DNA from: Streptomyces cyaneochromogenes
GTDB lineage: Bacteria > Actinomycetota > Actinomycetes > Streptomycetales > Streptomycetaceae
NCBI RefSeq assembly: GCF_003963535.1
Contig: NZ_CP034539.1
Coordinates: 1,302,001 to 1,366,000 of the forward strand
Direction of reading: 5' to 3'
Length of the DNA: 64,000 bases
A program made the translations under genes and the position numbers. The stretch's first letter is position 1. Every line of letters starts with the position of its first letter. The notes beneath the pieces were generated by a model that saw only the letters and a list, made by a program, of their open reading frames with translations, had not been told where the DNA came from and searched no databases. Shown in pieces: positions 8,707-17,465 of the stretch.

Positions 8707-9437
8707 TCCCCCTCCTACTCCCTGTCTCGGGCACCGGACAAAGGCACCAAGAGATGGCAGAGGGAGGCATTCCCGACCGGGGCACGAAAACGCCACTCAC
8801 ACGAGCGACGTCGAGACGTGCACCGCACCAGTTTCCCCCGTCATCACCGTGGGCGATCGACCGCACGGCTCAAGCAACGCGCTTGTGACTCCTGATGCTC
8901 AAGTGCTCAACACACCTTCACGTGTTCGAAGTTGACCGAACAAGGCGCCTTCAGGCCACCCCCGGAGGGGGTTTGGTGAAGGCCCCCTCGCGGCATCCAC
9001 ACATGTCACCGGCGCGCCCCGGCCAGGTGGTTCACAGATTCCGCACGCAAGGGGTCGCCACGGAGCGCCGAGCGGGTCCCCGCGTCCCCGAAAGGGCCTC
9101 CATCCCCACCGTTCGACTGGTCGCACGTCCGTACGCCTCCCCGAGTCGTACACAACATCCCGTGGCTGGTTTTCCGGGGGTGACGCGAACTCGCCCCTCC
9201 ACAACCGCCCTGATGGGACCGGTGAAATCTCGGCGTCATGTCTGGACATACGCATGATCAACCCGGCCCGGCAGGACTTCGCCGAGGAGGGGAAGGGGTC
9301 CGTCGAGGTCGGCAAGGTCGCGGACCTCTGTGCTAGGGCTCCGCCTGTGCAGAAAGGCTTCGCCTTGAAGGCATGGCCGTGCACAGATGGCGCCGCTACC
9401 GTGATCGACCGGCTTCCGCGCGGGAGAAGGAGTGACG
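8707..9437. other. intergenic region between the eCIS operon and the SDR gene
   Basis: I see no convincing gene in these 731 bases. It must hold the promoter of the leftward eCIS operon and of the rightward reductase gene. The one clear signal is a tandem direct repeat TGCTCAAG-TGCTCAAC at 8896-8911, about 190 nt upstream of the sheath start. AAGGAG at about 9427-9432 is the ribosome binding site of the next gene. Open frames present here lack start signals and family resemblance. Confidence 0.6.
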
Positions 9438-10496
9438 GTGGGCGCAGTCGGGTCGAGGACCGTGTTGGTCACCGGTGGCAGCGGGTTCGTCGGCAGCCAT
9501 CTGGTCAAGCGGCTTCTGGAGCGTGGGTACGAGGTCCACAGCACCGTGCGGAGCATCGCCGACCCGGCGAAGGTGCGCCCGCTGCGGGAGATGCAGGAGG
9601 CGTACCCCGGCCGACTGTCCCTGTTCGAGGCGGACTTGCTCACGGAGGGCTCCTTCGACGAGGCGATGAGCGGCTGCCGGGTCGTGTTCCATGTGGCCTC
9701 GCCGTTCCGCATGCCGGAGAAGATCAAGGACGGCCGCCGGGACATGGTCGATCCGGCCCTGCTCGGCACGCGCAATGTGCTGGCGGCCGTCGAGCGGACG
9801 CCCACGGTCGACAGGCTCGTCCTCACCTCCACCGTGGGCGCGATCTTCGGCGCCTACGCGGACGTCCTGGACATGGACGACGCCGTGCTGTCGGAGCGGT
9901 ACTTCAACACGACCAGCACGGTGGAGAACAACCCCTACCACTACGCCAAGACGGTCGCGGAGCGCGCGGCCTGGGACGCCGAGGCCGCCCAGGGCCGATG
10001 GCGGCTGGTGACGGTCAACCCCGGCCTGATCCTCGGCCCTTCCCTCACCCCCGCCTCGGAGTCCGGCAGTCTCTTCCTGCTGGAGGAGCTGTTCAAGGGC
10101 TACTTCTTCTACGGCGCCCCGGACTTCAGCTTCACCACGGTGGACGTCCGCGAGGTGGCCGACGCGCACATCGCGGCCGCGGAGAACCCGGACGCGAAGG
10201 GCCGTTACATCCTCGCCGCCCCGACCATGACGTCCTTCCACGACATGGCCCGCATCCTGCGGACCCGCCGTCCCCGCGACGTCCGCCTCCCGCGCACCGC
10301 GCTCCCGCACTGGCCGGTACGCGTCCTGGGCCCGGCCTTCGGGCTGACCCAGGACTACATCCGGGGACACCTCGGCATCCGCTTCCGGGTGGACAACAGC
10401 CGGAGCGTGAGCGAACTCGGCATCAGCTACCGTCCGATCGAGCAGACGGTCCTCGATCATTACGCGGCGTGGCGGAGCCAACGCGCCGCGAAGTGA
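9438..10496 (+). CDS. NAD(P)-dependent epimerase/reductase, extended SDR family
   Basis: This 352-aa protein has a Rossmann nucleotide-binding motif TGGSGFVG at residues 12-19 and a catalytic Tyr-Lys pair in YHYAK. The NPGLILGPSL segment is typical of dihydroflavonol-4-reductase-like extended SDRs. Such enzymes reduce small ketones or aldehydes, and the substrate cannot be read from the sequence. AAGGAG at 9427-9432 fits the GTG at 9438; the in-frame GTG at 9432 lies inside that ribosome binding site. It is monocistronic, with a riboswitch-controlled gene downstream. Confidence 0.85.
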   Translation: MGAVGSRTVLVTGGSGFVGSHLVKRLLERGYEVHSTVRSIADPAKVRPLREMQEAYPGRLSLFEADLLTEGSFDEAMSGCRVVFHVASPFRMPEKIKDGRRDMVDPALLGTRNVLAAVERTPTVDRLVLTSTVGAIFGAYADVLDMDDAVLSERYFNTTSTVENNPYHYAKTVAERAAWDAEAAQGRWRLVTVNPGLILGPSLTPASESGSLFLLEELFKGYFFYGAPDFSFTTVDVREVADAHIAAAENPDAKGRYILAAPTMTSFHDMARILRTRRPRDVRLPRTALPHWPVRVLGPAFGLTQDYIRGHLGIRFRVDNSRSVSELGISYRPIEQTVLDHYAAWRSQRAAK

Positions 10497-10564
10497 ATCC
10501 GGCCGCCTACCCGCTCCGAGCGTCGAAGGTCACAAAAACGTATCGGACATTTCACACGTCAACC

Positions 10565-10594
10565 TTCACGCGAGTCACACAAGTTGGCTAGGTT
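10565..10594 (+). promoter_or_regulatory. candidate promoter for the riboswitch-NlpC/P60 transcript
   Basis: A TTCACG -35 at 10565-10570 is followed after 18 nt by TAGGTT at 10589-10594. This would start transcription near 10600, just 5' of the c-di-AMP riboswitch. It resembles vegetative (HrdB-type) Streptomyces promoters. It is an inference from spacing only. Confidence 0.5.
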
Positions 10595-10635
10595 ACGCCT
10601 AGGCCGCACGACGACCTCCGGCGAACACGTCGGGA

Positions 10636-10835
10636 CGTACGGCCTCCGCTGAGTCCGGTGCACCCGCAAGGGCGAACCGGAGCCGGGGACCCAACCGAAC
10701 TCGGGGTGAATCGGCCCAACCGCCTTTCGGGGCAAGGGCCGTAGGGCACACCTTCCGGAACCGATCGCCCGAACCCTCCCCCAGAGCCTGAACGGCCTGG
10801 GGGGACCCCCACCGCTGACCCGGTAGGCGGACTAC
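10636..10835 (+). ncRNA. c-di-AMP riboswitch (ydaO/yuaA type)
   Basis: The leader contains the conserved blocks of the ydaO class in order: CGCTGAGTCCGG near 10648, GGGGACCCAACC near 10686, GGGGTGAATC near 10705, GTAGGGCACAC near 10741, CCGGAACC, and the closing GCTGACCCGGTAGGCG at about 10814-10829. In Streptomyces this class often precedes cell-wall hydrolase genes and turns expression off when c-di-AMP is high. The ribosome binding site GGAAGGAG lies immediately 3' of it, before the ATG at 10854. The boundaries are approximate. Confidence 0.9.
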
Positions 10836-10853
10836 GGAAGGAGTACGTCGCCC

Positions 10854-12368
10854 ATGGCGCCGGAACGCACCGCGCGTCCGGGGGCTTTGAGCCTCCCCGG
10901 CATGCGCAATTCCGCACTCGCGTCGGCGGCTCTCACCTCTGTGGCCCTGCTCGCCCAGACGGCCAACGCCGCCCCCTCCGCAGGGGACGAGGTCCCGAGC
11001 CGCGAGGAGGTCAGCCGACGGGTCAGCTCCCTGTACGACCAGGCCGAGTCCGACACGGGCACCTTCAACGCCACCCGCGCCGCGGCGACGGGACCGCGCA
11101 AGCGCGCCGACCGGCCCACGGACGCCGGACGCAGGCCCGCCGGCGGGGCCGGCAAGGGCCGCAGCGAGGAGAGCAGGCGCAGCGACCCCGCACTCGACGA
11201 TGTCACCCGGCAGTGGTTCGACGCCGCCCGCTCGAAGGTGGGTCCGACCGTCCCGGCCACGCTGCCGAGAGACAGAATGCCGAACCGTCCCACCGGGGCA
11301 CGGCCCGCCCGCTCGGCGGAGCGCGCGCTGGAGGGCCTCACCGACCGGGGACGGGAAGCGTCCGGGCGTGCCGCCCTGGAGCTGCCCGCCGCACCGGTCG
11401 CCGCGCTACCGGCCGCACCCGTCGCCGAGCTCCCGGCAGCCGGGGCCGCAACGGCACCCATGGCGGAGCTGACCGCCGACCCGATCGCCGCCCTGCCTCC
11501 CGCCCCCGAGGCGCTGCCTGCCCTGCCCGCCCCGACGGCCGACCCTCAGCGGGCCCCCCTCCGGACGACCAAGGAGCAGAACCAGCGCAAGCTGGACCGC
11601 GCCCGCGAGCTGCTGTCCGCGTACACGGTGCGGCAGAGCATGGAACTCACTCCCCTCGAGACCCCGTTGGGCCAGGCCCCGGCCGCCGACACCTGGAGCG
11701 CCCCACAGGCTCCGGTCCAGCCCTCGGCCGAGACACAGTGGCAGGCCCTGCAGGACCTCGGCGCATCCGACCTGACCCCGGTCCCGGCGGGCACAACGGC
11801 CTGGTCCGGCGTGGCAGTTCAGCCTGCCTACACCACTTCCGTCGCCACCACCGACCGGAGCACCGCCACGAGTCAGGTCCTGGACACCGGCCAGACCTAC
11901 ACCGCCGGCCAGGCCTACACCGGTCAGGCCCTCGACACCGGCCAGGCCTACACCACCAGTCAGTCCTTCGACACGAGCACCACCCTCCCCACCATCACCG
12001 CCACCGCCTCCCAGGACACCCGAGCCATGCGGGCACTGGACTTCGCCCGCGCCCAGATCGGCAAGCCCTGCGTGTGGGGGACGACAGGCCCGGACGCGTA
12101 CGACGGCGGGGGCCTCGCCCAGGCCGCCTGGAGGGCCGCCGGCATCACGCTCCCCCGCACCCCGCAGGAGCAGGCGACCGCCGGCCGCGGCATCGCCCTC
12201 ACCTATGCCGAGCCCGGCGACCTGGTCCTCTTCCACGTCGGCCACGTCGGCATCTACTCCGGAAACGGCTTGATGATCCACGCCCCCGGTCCGGGACGGG
12301 TCATACGCGAGGAGCCGATCGACTACGCCGGTGAGTCGGCGATCCACAGCGTGATACGCCCGGCCTGA
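10854..12368 (+). CDS. secreted NlpC/P60-like protein lacking the catalytic cysteine
   Basis: This 504-aa protein has an N-terminal signal peptide, a long Ala/Pro-rich and coiled region, a Thr/Gly/Gln repeat stretch (TGQAYT-type, about 340-375) and a C-terminal NlpC/P60 domain (about 395-504). The fold motifs are present: GKPCVWG, EPGDLVLF, GHVGIYSGNGLMIHAP. The nucleophile motif, normally DCSGL, reads DGGGL at 417-421, so Cys418 is Gly and the next Ser is also Gly. The histidine is kept. The family cleaves peptidoglycan stem peptides; this copy is predicted to be inactive and perhaps a binding or regulatory protein. Expression is probably under the upstream c-di-AMP riboswitch. Confidence 0.88.
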   Translation: MAPERTARPGALSLPGMRNSALASAALTSVALLAQTANAAPSAGDEVPSREEVSRRVSSLYDQAESDTGTFNATRAAATGPRKRADRPTDAGRRPAGGAGKGRSEESRRSDPALDDVTRQWFDAARSKVGPTVPATLPRDRMPNRPTGARPARSAERALEGLTDRGREASGRAALELPAAPVAALPAAPVAELPAAGAATAPMAELTADPIAALPPAPEALPALPAPTADPQRAPLRTTKEQNQRKLDRARELLSAYTVRQSMELTPLETPLGQAPAADTWSAPQAPVQPSAETQWQALQDLGASDLTPVPAGTTAWSGVAVQPAYTTSVATTDRSTATSQVLDTGQTYTAGQAYTGQALDTGQAYTTSQSFDTSTTLPTITATASQDTRAMRALDFARAQIGKPCVWGTTGPDAYDGGGLAQAAWRAAGITLPRTPQEQATAGRGIALTYAEPGDLVLFHVGHVGIYSGNGLMIHAPGPGRVIREEPIDYAGESAIHSVIRPA

Positions 12369-12407
12369 CCAGCCGGAACGCGCCCTTCCCGAAGCGTCGG
12401 TCGTCCG

Positions 12408-12434
12408 CCGCCCCGCCTCCGTGAGGCGGGGCGG
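12408..12434 (+). terminator. rho-independent-type terminator after the NlpC/P60 gene
   Basis: A perfect 12-bp stem (CCGCCCCGCCTC pairing with GAGGCGGGGCGG) encloses a 3-nt CGT loop, 40 nt after the stop codon. The downstream tract is only weakly T-rich (CTTCGCGTTT), which is common for Streptomyces terminators. Confidence 0.8.
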
Positions 12435-12559
12435 CTTCGCGTTTCCCCGCCGCTGAAGCCGGCCGCGACGCCGATCCCGACGCCGATCGCCACGCCCACA
12501 GCGCCACCCATCGCGACACCCCTCCACCTCCGCTTTGTCGATACGTCCTGACAATCCCA

Positions 12560-12589
12560 TTGACACCCACCTCCGGACGACCGCATAGT
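12560..12589 (+). promoter_or_regulatory. promoter of the solute-binding protein gene
   Basis: A consensus TTGACA -35 at 12560-12565 is followed after 18 nt by CATAGT at 12584-12589. The LacI-type operator at 12597 would overlap the transcription start, an ideal place for repression. Confidence 0.65.
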
Positions 12590-12596
12590 ACGTGCC

Positions 12597-12612
12597 ACTA
12601 GAGCGCGCTAGT
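12597..12612. promoter_or_regulatory. LacI-family operator (copy 1)
   Basis: ACTAGAGCGCGCTAGT differs at a single base from the perfect 16-bp palindrome at 14949-14964. It sits just downstream of a -10 element, before the solute-binding protein gene. The likely ligand is the LacI protein encoded at 13796-14839. Confidence 0.75.
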
Positions 12613-12703
12613 AACGCGCTCCAGCCGTATCCGACGGGCGGCGACCCGTGACTCTCCCCCCACCTGAAACCCGCCCTGATCAGCACAGCGAGGTGCATGG
12701 GAC

Positions 12704-13708
12704 ATGCGCAGACACCACCGAGCCGCCGCTCTGACCGCCACCGCCGTGGCCGGCGTCCTGTTCGCCGCGGGCTGCTCCAGCAGCTCCGGCGGCAAGGACT
12801 CCGAGGAAGGCGCCGCGGACGCCTCGGCGGGCAAGGCCACCACGCCGCGGATGACCGTGGCCATGATCACTCACGCCGCCCCCGGCGACACCTTCTGGGA
12901 CCTGATCCGCAAGGGCGCCGAGGCCGCCGCGGCCAAGGACAACATCAAGCTCGTCTACTCCAGCGACCCGAGCGCGGGCACCCAGGCCAACCTGGTGCAG
13001 AACGCCATCGACCAGAAGGTCGACGGCATCGCGCTGACCGCGGCCAAGCCGAGCGCCATGAAGGCCGTGGTCGCCAAGGCCACCGCCGCCGGCATCCCGG
13101 TCGTCGGCTTCAACTCGGGCCTGGACAACTGGAAGGACCTCGGCATGCTCGAGTACTTCGGGCAGGACGAGAACATCGCCGGCCAGGCCTTCGGCGAGCG
13201 GCTGAACGAGAGCGGCGCCAAGCACGCCCTGTGCGTCATCCAGGAACAGGGCCACGTCGCCCTGGAGGCCCGCTGCGCCGGTCTGAAGAAGGGCTTCAAG
13301 GGCACCACCGACACCCTCTACGTCAACGGCACCGACATGCCGTCCGTGAAGTCGACGATCACCGCCAAGCTCCAGCAGGACTCCTCGATCGACCAGGTCG
13401 TCACCCTCGGCGCACCCTTCGCCCTGACCGCCGTGCAGTCGGTGTCCGACGCCGGGAGCAAGGCCAAGATCGCCACCTTCGATCTCAACAAGGAACTCGT
13501 CACCGCCGTCCAGGACGGCAAGGTCGAGTTCGCCGTCGACCAGCAGCCCTATCTGCAGGGCTACCTCTCCGTCGACTCGCTGTGGCTGTACAGGACCAAC
13601 GGCAACTTCAGCGGCGGTGGCACGGCGCCGGTCCTGACCGGACCCGCCTTCATCACCGACGACAACGTCGACGCGGTCGCCGAGTTCGCCGCCAAGGGAA
13701 CGCGGTAA
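12704..13708 (+). CDS. sugar/cyclitol-binding lipoprotein (periplasmic-binding protein family)
   Basis: This 334-aa protein starts with a basic N-terminus, a hydrophobic stretch and the lipobox FAAGC, so it should be a lipid-anchored extracellular receptor. The mature part matches the ribose/inositol-type Peripla_BP_4 fold (VDGIALTAAKPSAM, GIPVVGFNSG, TFDLNKELVTAVQDGKVEFAVDQQ split here by short gaps). No ABC permease or ATPase gene lies nearby, which is unusual. Promoter and operator upstream link it to the LacI regulon of the neighbouring locus. The ligand is probably a monosaccharide or inositol-like compound. Confidence 0.85.
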   Translation: MRRHHRAAALTATAVAGVLFAAGCSSSSGGKDSEEGAADASAGKATTPRMTVAMITHAAPGDTFWDLIRKGAEAAAAKDNIKLVYSSDPSAGTQANLVQNAIDQKVDGIALTAAKPSAMKAVVAKATAAGIPVVGFNSGLDNWKDLGMLEYFGQDENIAGQAFGERLNESGAKHALCVIQEQGHVALEARCAGLKKGFKGTTDTLYVNGTDMPSVKSTITAKLQQDSSIDQVVTLGAPFALTAVQSVSDAGSKAKIATFDLNKELVTAVQDGKVEFAVDQQPYLQGYLSVDSLWLYRTNGNFSGGGTAPVLTGPAFITDDNVDAVAEFAAKGTR

Positions 13709-13779
13709 CCCCGAGAACGGGCGGGGCCGGCCGTGACCGCGACGGGGCACGGCCGACTCCGCCTCCCTGCTCTCCCAGG

Positions 13780-13793
13780 GCCTGTGCACAGGC
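13780..13793. terminator. palindrome between convergent genes
   Basis: GCCTGTGCACAGGC is a perfect 14-bp palindrome between the convergent solute-binding protein and LacI genes. It could contribute to bidirectional termination or be a protein site. Without a loop the hairpin is strained, so confidence is low. Confidence 0.3.
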
Positions 13794-13795
13794 TC

Positions 13796-14839
13796 TCAGG
13801 CCGGCTCCTTCGGGGCCGGCCCGCTCGTGCCCCGGACGACGAGCTTCGGGTCCAACACGGCCTCGCGCGGCTCCAGTTCCCGGTTCTCCAGCCGCTCCAC
13901 GGCGAACCGCACCGCGTTCTCGGCCATCAGCGGCGCGTCCTGACGGACCGTCGTCAGGCCGATCGGCATCAGGTGGGAGAGGTGGCTGTCGTCGTAGCCG
14001 ACGACCGACAGGTCGCGCGGGACCTCGACGCCCGCACGGGTCAGGGACATCAACAGGCCCATGGCGCACCGGTCGTTGCCCGCGAGGACGGCGGTGGGCA
14101 GGGGCTGTCCACGGTCGCGCTCGGCGAGGAGCAGCAGCCCCGTCTCGATGCCCGACTCCTCGGTGTGGGCGCCGGGGATCACTCGCGCCTCTGACTCCAG
14201 ACCGTGCCGGCGCATCGCGGCCCGGTACGCGCGCCGCCGCTCGGCCGAGCCGGGGCCGCGCCCGCCGTCGATGTGCGCGATACGGCGGTGGCCCAGCTCC
14301 ACGAGGTGGTCCATGGCCTGCCGTACGCCCTTGGCCTCGGCGCTGTGCACGAAGTCCACATGGGCGCCCGGGGCGCGGCGGGCGACCGAGACGGTCGCGG
14401 CGCGGTGGCCGAGTTCGTCGAGGTAGGCCGGGTCGGCGTCGGGGGCGAGCAGGATCAGCCCCTCGCAGCGGTGACTGAGCAGCGCCTCGATCGCCTTGGC
14501 CTCACCGCGGCCCGGAGTGGTGCCGGAGAGCAGGACGTCGTAGCCGAGCCGTTCGGCCTCCGGATAGATGCCTTCGATGAGGTCGGTGTGGAAGATCTGA
14601 TGCACGATGAACATCACGCCGAGCGTGCGGCTGCGGCCGCGCGCGAGCAGCCGGGCCGCGCTGTCGGGCCGGTAGCCGATCTCGTCGGCGACGCGCAGGA
14701 CCCGCTCACGGGTCTCCTGGCTCGCTCCCGGCTGGTTGCGGAAGACGATCGAGACGAGCGCCCGGGACACACCCGCCCTCTCGGCGACATCCGCCATCGT
14801 GGGCCGCTGCCTGCCCGAACCGTCCACCTGTGCACCCAC
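13796..14839 (-). CDS. LacI-family transcriptional repressor
   Basis: This 347-aa protein has an N-terminal helix-turn-helix (MADVAERAGVSRALVSIVF) with hinge RPDSAARLLARGRSRTLGV, then a periplasmic-binding-like effector domain ending with DLSVVGYDDSHLSHL. It is divergent from the isomerase operon and convergent with the solute-binding protein gene. The two related 16-bp palindromes in the flanking promoters are its probable operators. The GTG at 14839 is used here; a second GTG at 14827 is equally plausible. The inducer is unknown and probably a sugar or inositol derivative. Confidence 0.9.
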   Translation of the reverse strand: MGAQVDGSGRQRPTMADVAERAGVSRALVSIVFRNQPGASQETRERVLRVADEIGYRPDSAARLLARGRSRTLGVMFIVHQIFHTDLIEGIYPEAERLGYDVLLSGTTPGRGEAKAIEALLSHRCEGLILLAPDADPAYLDELGHRAATVSVARRAPGAHVDFVHSAEAKGVRQAMDHLVELGHRRIAHIDGGRGPGSAERRRAYRAAMRRHGLESEARVIPGAHTEESGIETGLLLLAERDRGQPLPTAVLAGNDRCAMGLLMSLTRAGVEVPRDLSVVGYDDSHLSHLMPIGLTTVRQDAPLMAENAVRFAVERLENRELEPREAVLDPKLVVRGTSGPAPKEPA

Positions 14840-14912
14840 CCTTCGCCGTCGCTCACCTTAGCCGGGTCGCGAAATCCGCGGCCGGGTCTCGCGATCTCCC
14901 GGCAACAAGCTA

Positions 14913-14943
14913 TTGACATGACATTTGGACCAGGGTCATCGTA
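14913..14943 (+). promoter_or_regulatory. candidate promoter of the isomerase-MFS-dehydrogenase operon
   Basis: TTGACA at 14913-14918 is a consensus -35. The -10 is weak, around TCATCGTA at 14936-14943. The operator at 14949-14964 lies immediately downstream. The same layout (TTGACA, then operator at the start site) is seen at 12560-12612. Confidence 0.5.
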
Positions 14944-14948
14944 CTTGG

Positions 14949-14964
14949 ACTAGAGCGCTCTAGT
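14949..14964. promoter_or_regulatory. LacI-family operator (copy 2), perfect palindrome
   Basis: ACTAGAGCGCTCTAGT is a perfect 16-bp palindrome with the central CG typical of LacI-family sites. It lies between the divergent repressor gene and the catabolic operon, so it probably serves both autoregulation and operon control. Confidence 0.8.
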
Positions 14965-15020
14965 AGAGCGCGACAGCACCATCGTCCACTGACTTCCGTC
15001 CCCTCCCCGAAGGACCCGTC

Positions 15021-15980
15021 ATGGCAACGGCGCCAACCTCGCTCCGCACCACCGCGGGCAATCTCTGCCTGGGCTCGGCCCCCGACTCCTGGGGCGTCTG
15101 GTTCCCCGAGGACGACCAGCAGGTCCCCTGCACCCGCTTCCTCGACGAGCTCGCCGCGGCCGGGTACACATGGCTGGAACTCGGCCCGTACGGCTACCTC
15201 CCCACCGACCCGGCCGTCCTCGCCGAGGAACTCGCCGTGCGCGGTCTCAAGGTCTCCGGCGGCACCGCGTTCGGCGCGCTGCACCGCCCCGAGGCCTGGG
15301 ACGGGATGCTCGCCCACGTCCGCCAGGTCGCCACCCTGACCGCCGCCGCGGGCGCACACCACCTCGTCCTCATCCCGCCCATGTACCGGGACGAGAGGAC
15401 CGGCGCGTTCACCGAGTCCCCCGAGCTGACCGCCGAGCAGTGGGCGGGCTTCGGCACGGCCGCCGACCGGCTCGGCAGGCTGCTCCTGGACGAGTACGAC
15501 GTACGGCTGGTCGTCCATCCCCACGCCGACAGCCACATCCAGACCCAGCCGGAGATCGAGCGGCTGCTGAACGAGTCCGACTCCCGCTGGACCAACCTCT
15601 GCCTGGACACCGGCCACGTCGCCTACGGCGGCGGCGACAACCTGGACCTGATCCGCCGGTTCGGCGAGCGCGACGGGTACGTCCACATCAAGCAGATGGA
15701 CCCCGAGATCCTCGCCCAGGTGGCCGCCGAGGACCTCTCCTTCGGCGAGGCCGTCAAGCGCGGTGTGTGCGTCTCCCCGCCCGCCGGGGTGCCCAAGCCC
15801 GCCGACGTCGTCGCCGAACTCGCCCGGCTCGACGCCGAGTTGTTCGTCATCGTCGAGCAGGACCTGTACCCGTGCGCGCCCGAGGTGCCGCTGCCCATCG
15901 CGGTCGGCACCCGTGAGCACCTGGCCGGCTGCGGCCTGACCGGGACCCGCCGTCCGAGCCTCACGACCCCCGAGCGGTGA
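15021..15980 (+). CDS. IolE-like sugar isomerase/dehydratase (AP endonuclease 2 fold)
   Basis: This 319-aa TIM-barrel protein carries GSAPDSWGVWFPED, the typical start of inosose-dehydratase-like proteins. VVHPHADSHIQTQPEI, NLCLDTGHVAYGGGD and HIKQMDPEI are metal-binding segments with conserved His/Asp/Glu. It would isomerise or dehydrate a keto-sugar or keto-inositol in the cytosol. GAAGGA stands 6 nt before the ATG. It is first in an operon with an MFS porter, a dehydrogenase and a second TIM-barrel isomerase. The inositol-like substrate is inferred from family and neighbours. Confidence 0.82.
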   Translation: MATAPTSLRTTAGNLCLGSAPDSWGVWFPEDDQQVPCTRFLDELAAAGYTWLELGPYGYLPTDPAVLAEELAVRGLKVSGGTAFGALHRPEAWDGMLAHVRQVATLTAAAGAHHLVLIPPMYRDERTGAFTESPELTAEQWAGFGTAADRLGRLLLDEYDVRLVVHPHADSHIQTQPEIERLLNESDSRWTNLCLDTGHVAYGGGDNLDLIRRFGERDGYVHIKQMDPEILAQVAAEDLSFGEAVKRGVCVSPPAGVPKPADVVAELARLDAELFVIVEQDLYPCAPEVPLPIAVGTREHLAGCGLTGTRRPSLTTPER

Positions 15981-15991
15981 GGAGGCGGCAC

Positions 15992-17416
15992 ATGGACGTC
16001 AGGGACGACGCGACACAGGCCCCCACCACCGGCACGGACGACGCCCCGCCCGCGGTGTCCCGCAGGCTGCGGCTCATCACGGTCATCGCCACGTTCGGCG
16101 GACTGCTCTTCGGCTACGACACCGGCGTCATCAACGGCGCCCTGCCCTACATGACCGACGACCTCGGCCTGACCGCCGTCACGGAGGGCATGGTCACCAG
16201 CTCGCTGCTGCTGGGCGCGGCCCTCGGTGCCGTCGTCGGCGGTCGATCGTCGGACGCGCGCGGACGGCGCCGTACGATCCTCGCCCTCGCGGTGCTGTTC
16301 TTCGTCGGCGCGCTCGGCTGCACACTCGCGCCGACGACGGCCGTCATGGTGGTCGCCCGGTTCGTGCTCGGCCTCGCGGTGGGCGGTGCCTCGGTGACCG
16401 TGCCGGTCTACCTGGCGGAGGTCTCGCCCGCCGAGCGACGCGGCGCACTGGTCACCCGTAACGAACTGATGATCGTCAGCGGCCAGTTGCTGGCGTTCAC
16501 CTCCAACGCGATCATCGCCCGGGTGGGCGGGGAGTCCGGCGGGGTGTGGCGCTGGATGCTGGTGATCGCCACCCTCCCGGCCGTGGTGCTGTGGTTCGGG
16601 ATGCTCGTCATGCCGGAGAGCCCGCGCTGGCTCGCCTCGCAGACCCGCTTCAACGAGGCCCTGGACGTGCTCAAGCAGGTAAGGTCCCGGCAGCGTGCCG
16701 AGGCCGAGCTCGCCGAGGTGTCCGCGCTCGCCGTCAAGGAGGAGCAGGAGAAGCTCGGCGGCCGGCAGGACATGAAGGCCACGCCGTGGATCCGCAAGCT
16801 GATGTTCATCGGCTTCGGCATCGCCGTCGTGCAGCAGATCACCGGCGTCAACACGATCATGTACTACGGCACCCGGATCCTCACCGACGCCGGCTTCGCC
16901 TCGGACAGCGCGCTGACGGCGAACATCGCCAACGGCGTGATCTCGGTGCTGGCCACCTTCGTCGGCATCTGGCTGCTCGGCCGGGTCAACCGCCGCCCGA
17001 TGCTGATGACCGGCCAGATGGGCACCACCGCCGCGCTGTTGCTGATCGGCGTCTTCTCACTGGTGCTGCCGTCCGGTGACGGCCGTGCCTACGCCGTGCT
17101 CGCCATGACCGTCACCTTCCTCGCCTTCCAGCAGGGCGCGATCTCGCCGGTGACCTGGCTGATGCTGTCGGAGATCTTCCCGATGCGGATGCGCGGCTTC
17201 GGCATGGGCGTCGCGGCCGTGGTGCTGTGGCTGACCAACTTCGTGATCGGACTGGTCTTCCCGTCGCTGGTCTCCGGCATCGGGATCTCCAACACCTTCT
17301 TCCTGTTCGTGGTGGCGGGTGTCTTCTCGCTCGCCTTCGTCAAGCGCTACGTCCCCGAGACGAAGGGCCGCTCGCTGGAAACCCTCGAAGCCGAACTCCG
17401 GGCGCGCTTCTCCTGA
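15992..17416 (+). CDS. MFS sugar/polyol porter (IolT/XylE-like)
   Basis: This 474-aa protein has 12 predicted membrane segments. It has the sugar-porter signatures [13 protein letters not shown], the DARGRR loop motif, [27 protein letters not shown] and the C-terminal [10 protein letters not shown]. It imports a sugar or myo-inositol by proton symport. GGAGG at 15981-15985 supports the ATG at 15992 rather than the GTG at 15977 that overlaps the upstream stop. It gives this locus a transporter of its own, separate from the orphan binding protein at 12704. Confidence 0.92.
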   Translation: MDVRDDATQAPTTGTDDAPPAVSRRLRLITVIATFGGLLFGYDTGVINGALPYMTDDLGLTAVTEGMVTSSLLLGAALGAVVGGRSSDARGRRRTILALAVLFFVGALGCTLAPTTAVMVVARFVLGLAVGGASVTVPVYLAEVSPAERRGALVTRNELMIVSGQLLAFTSNAIIARVGGESGGVWRWMLVIATLPAVVLWFGMLVMPESPRWLASQTRFNEALDVLKQVRSRQRAEAELAEVSALAVKEEQEKLGGRQDMKATPWIRKLMFIGFGIAVVQQITGVNTIMYYGTRILTDAGFASDSALTANIANGVISVLATFVGIWLLGRVNRRPMLMTGQMGTTAALLLIGVFSLVLPSGDGRAYAVLAMTVTFLAFQQGAISPVTWLMLSEIFPMRMRGFGMGVAAVVLWLTNFVIGLVFPSLVSGIGISNTFFLFVVAGVFSLAFVKRYVPETKGRSLETLEAELRARFS

Positions 17417-17465
17417 TTCCCCCCTGTCCCCGGTCCGGCCGGGGGCCGCAGAAAGGACCACCCCC

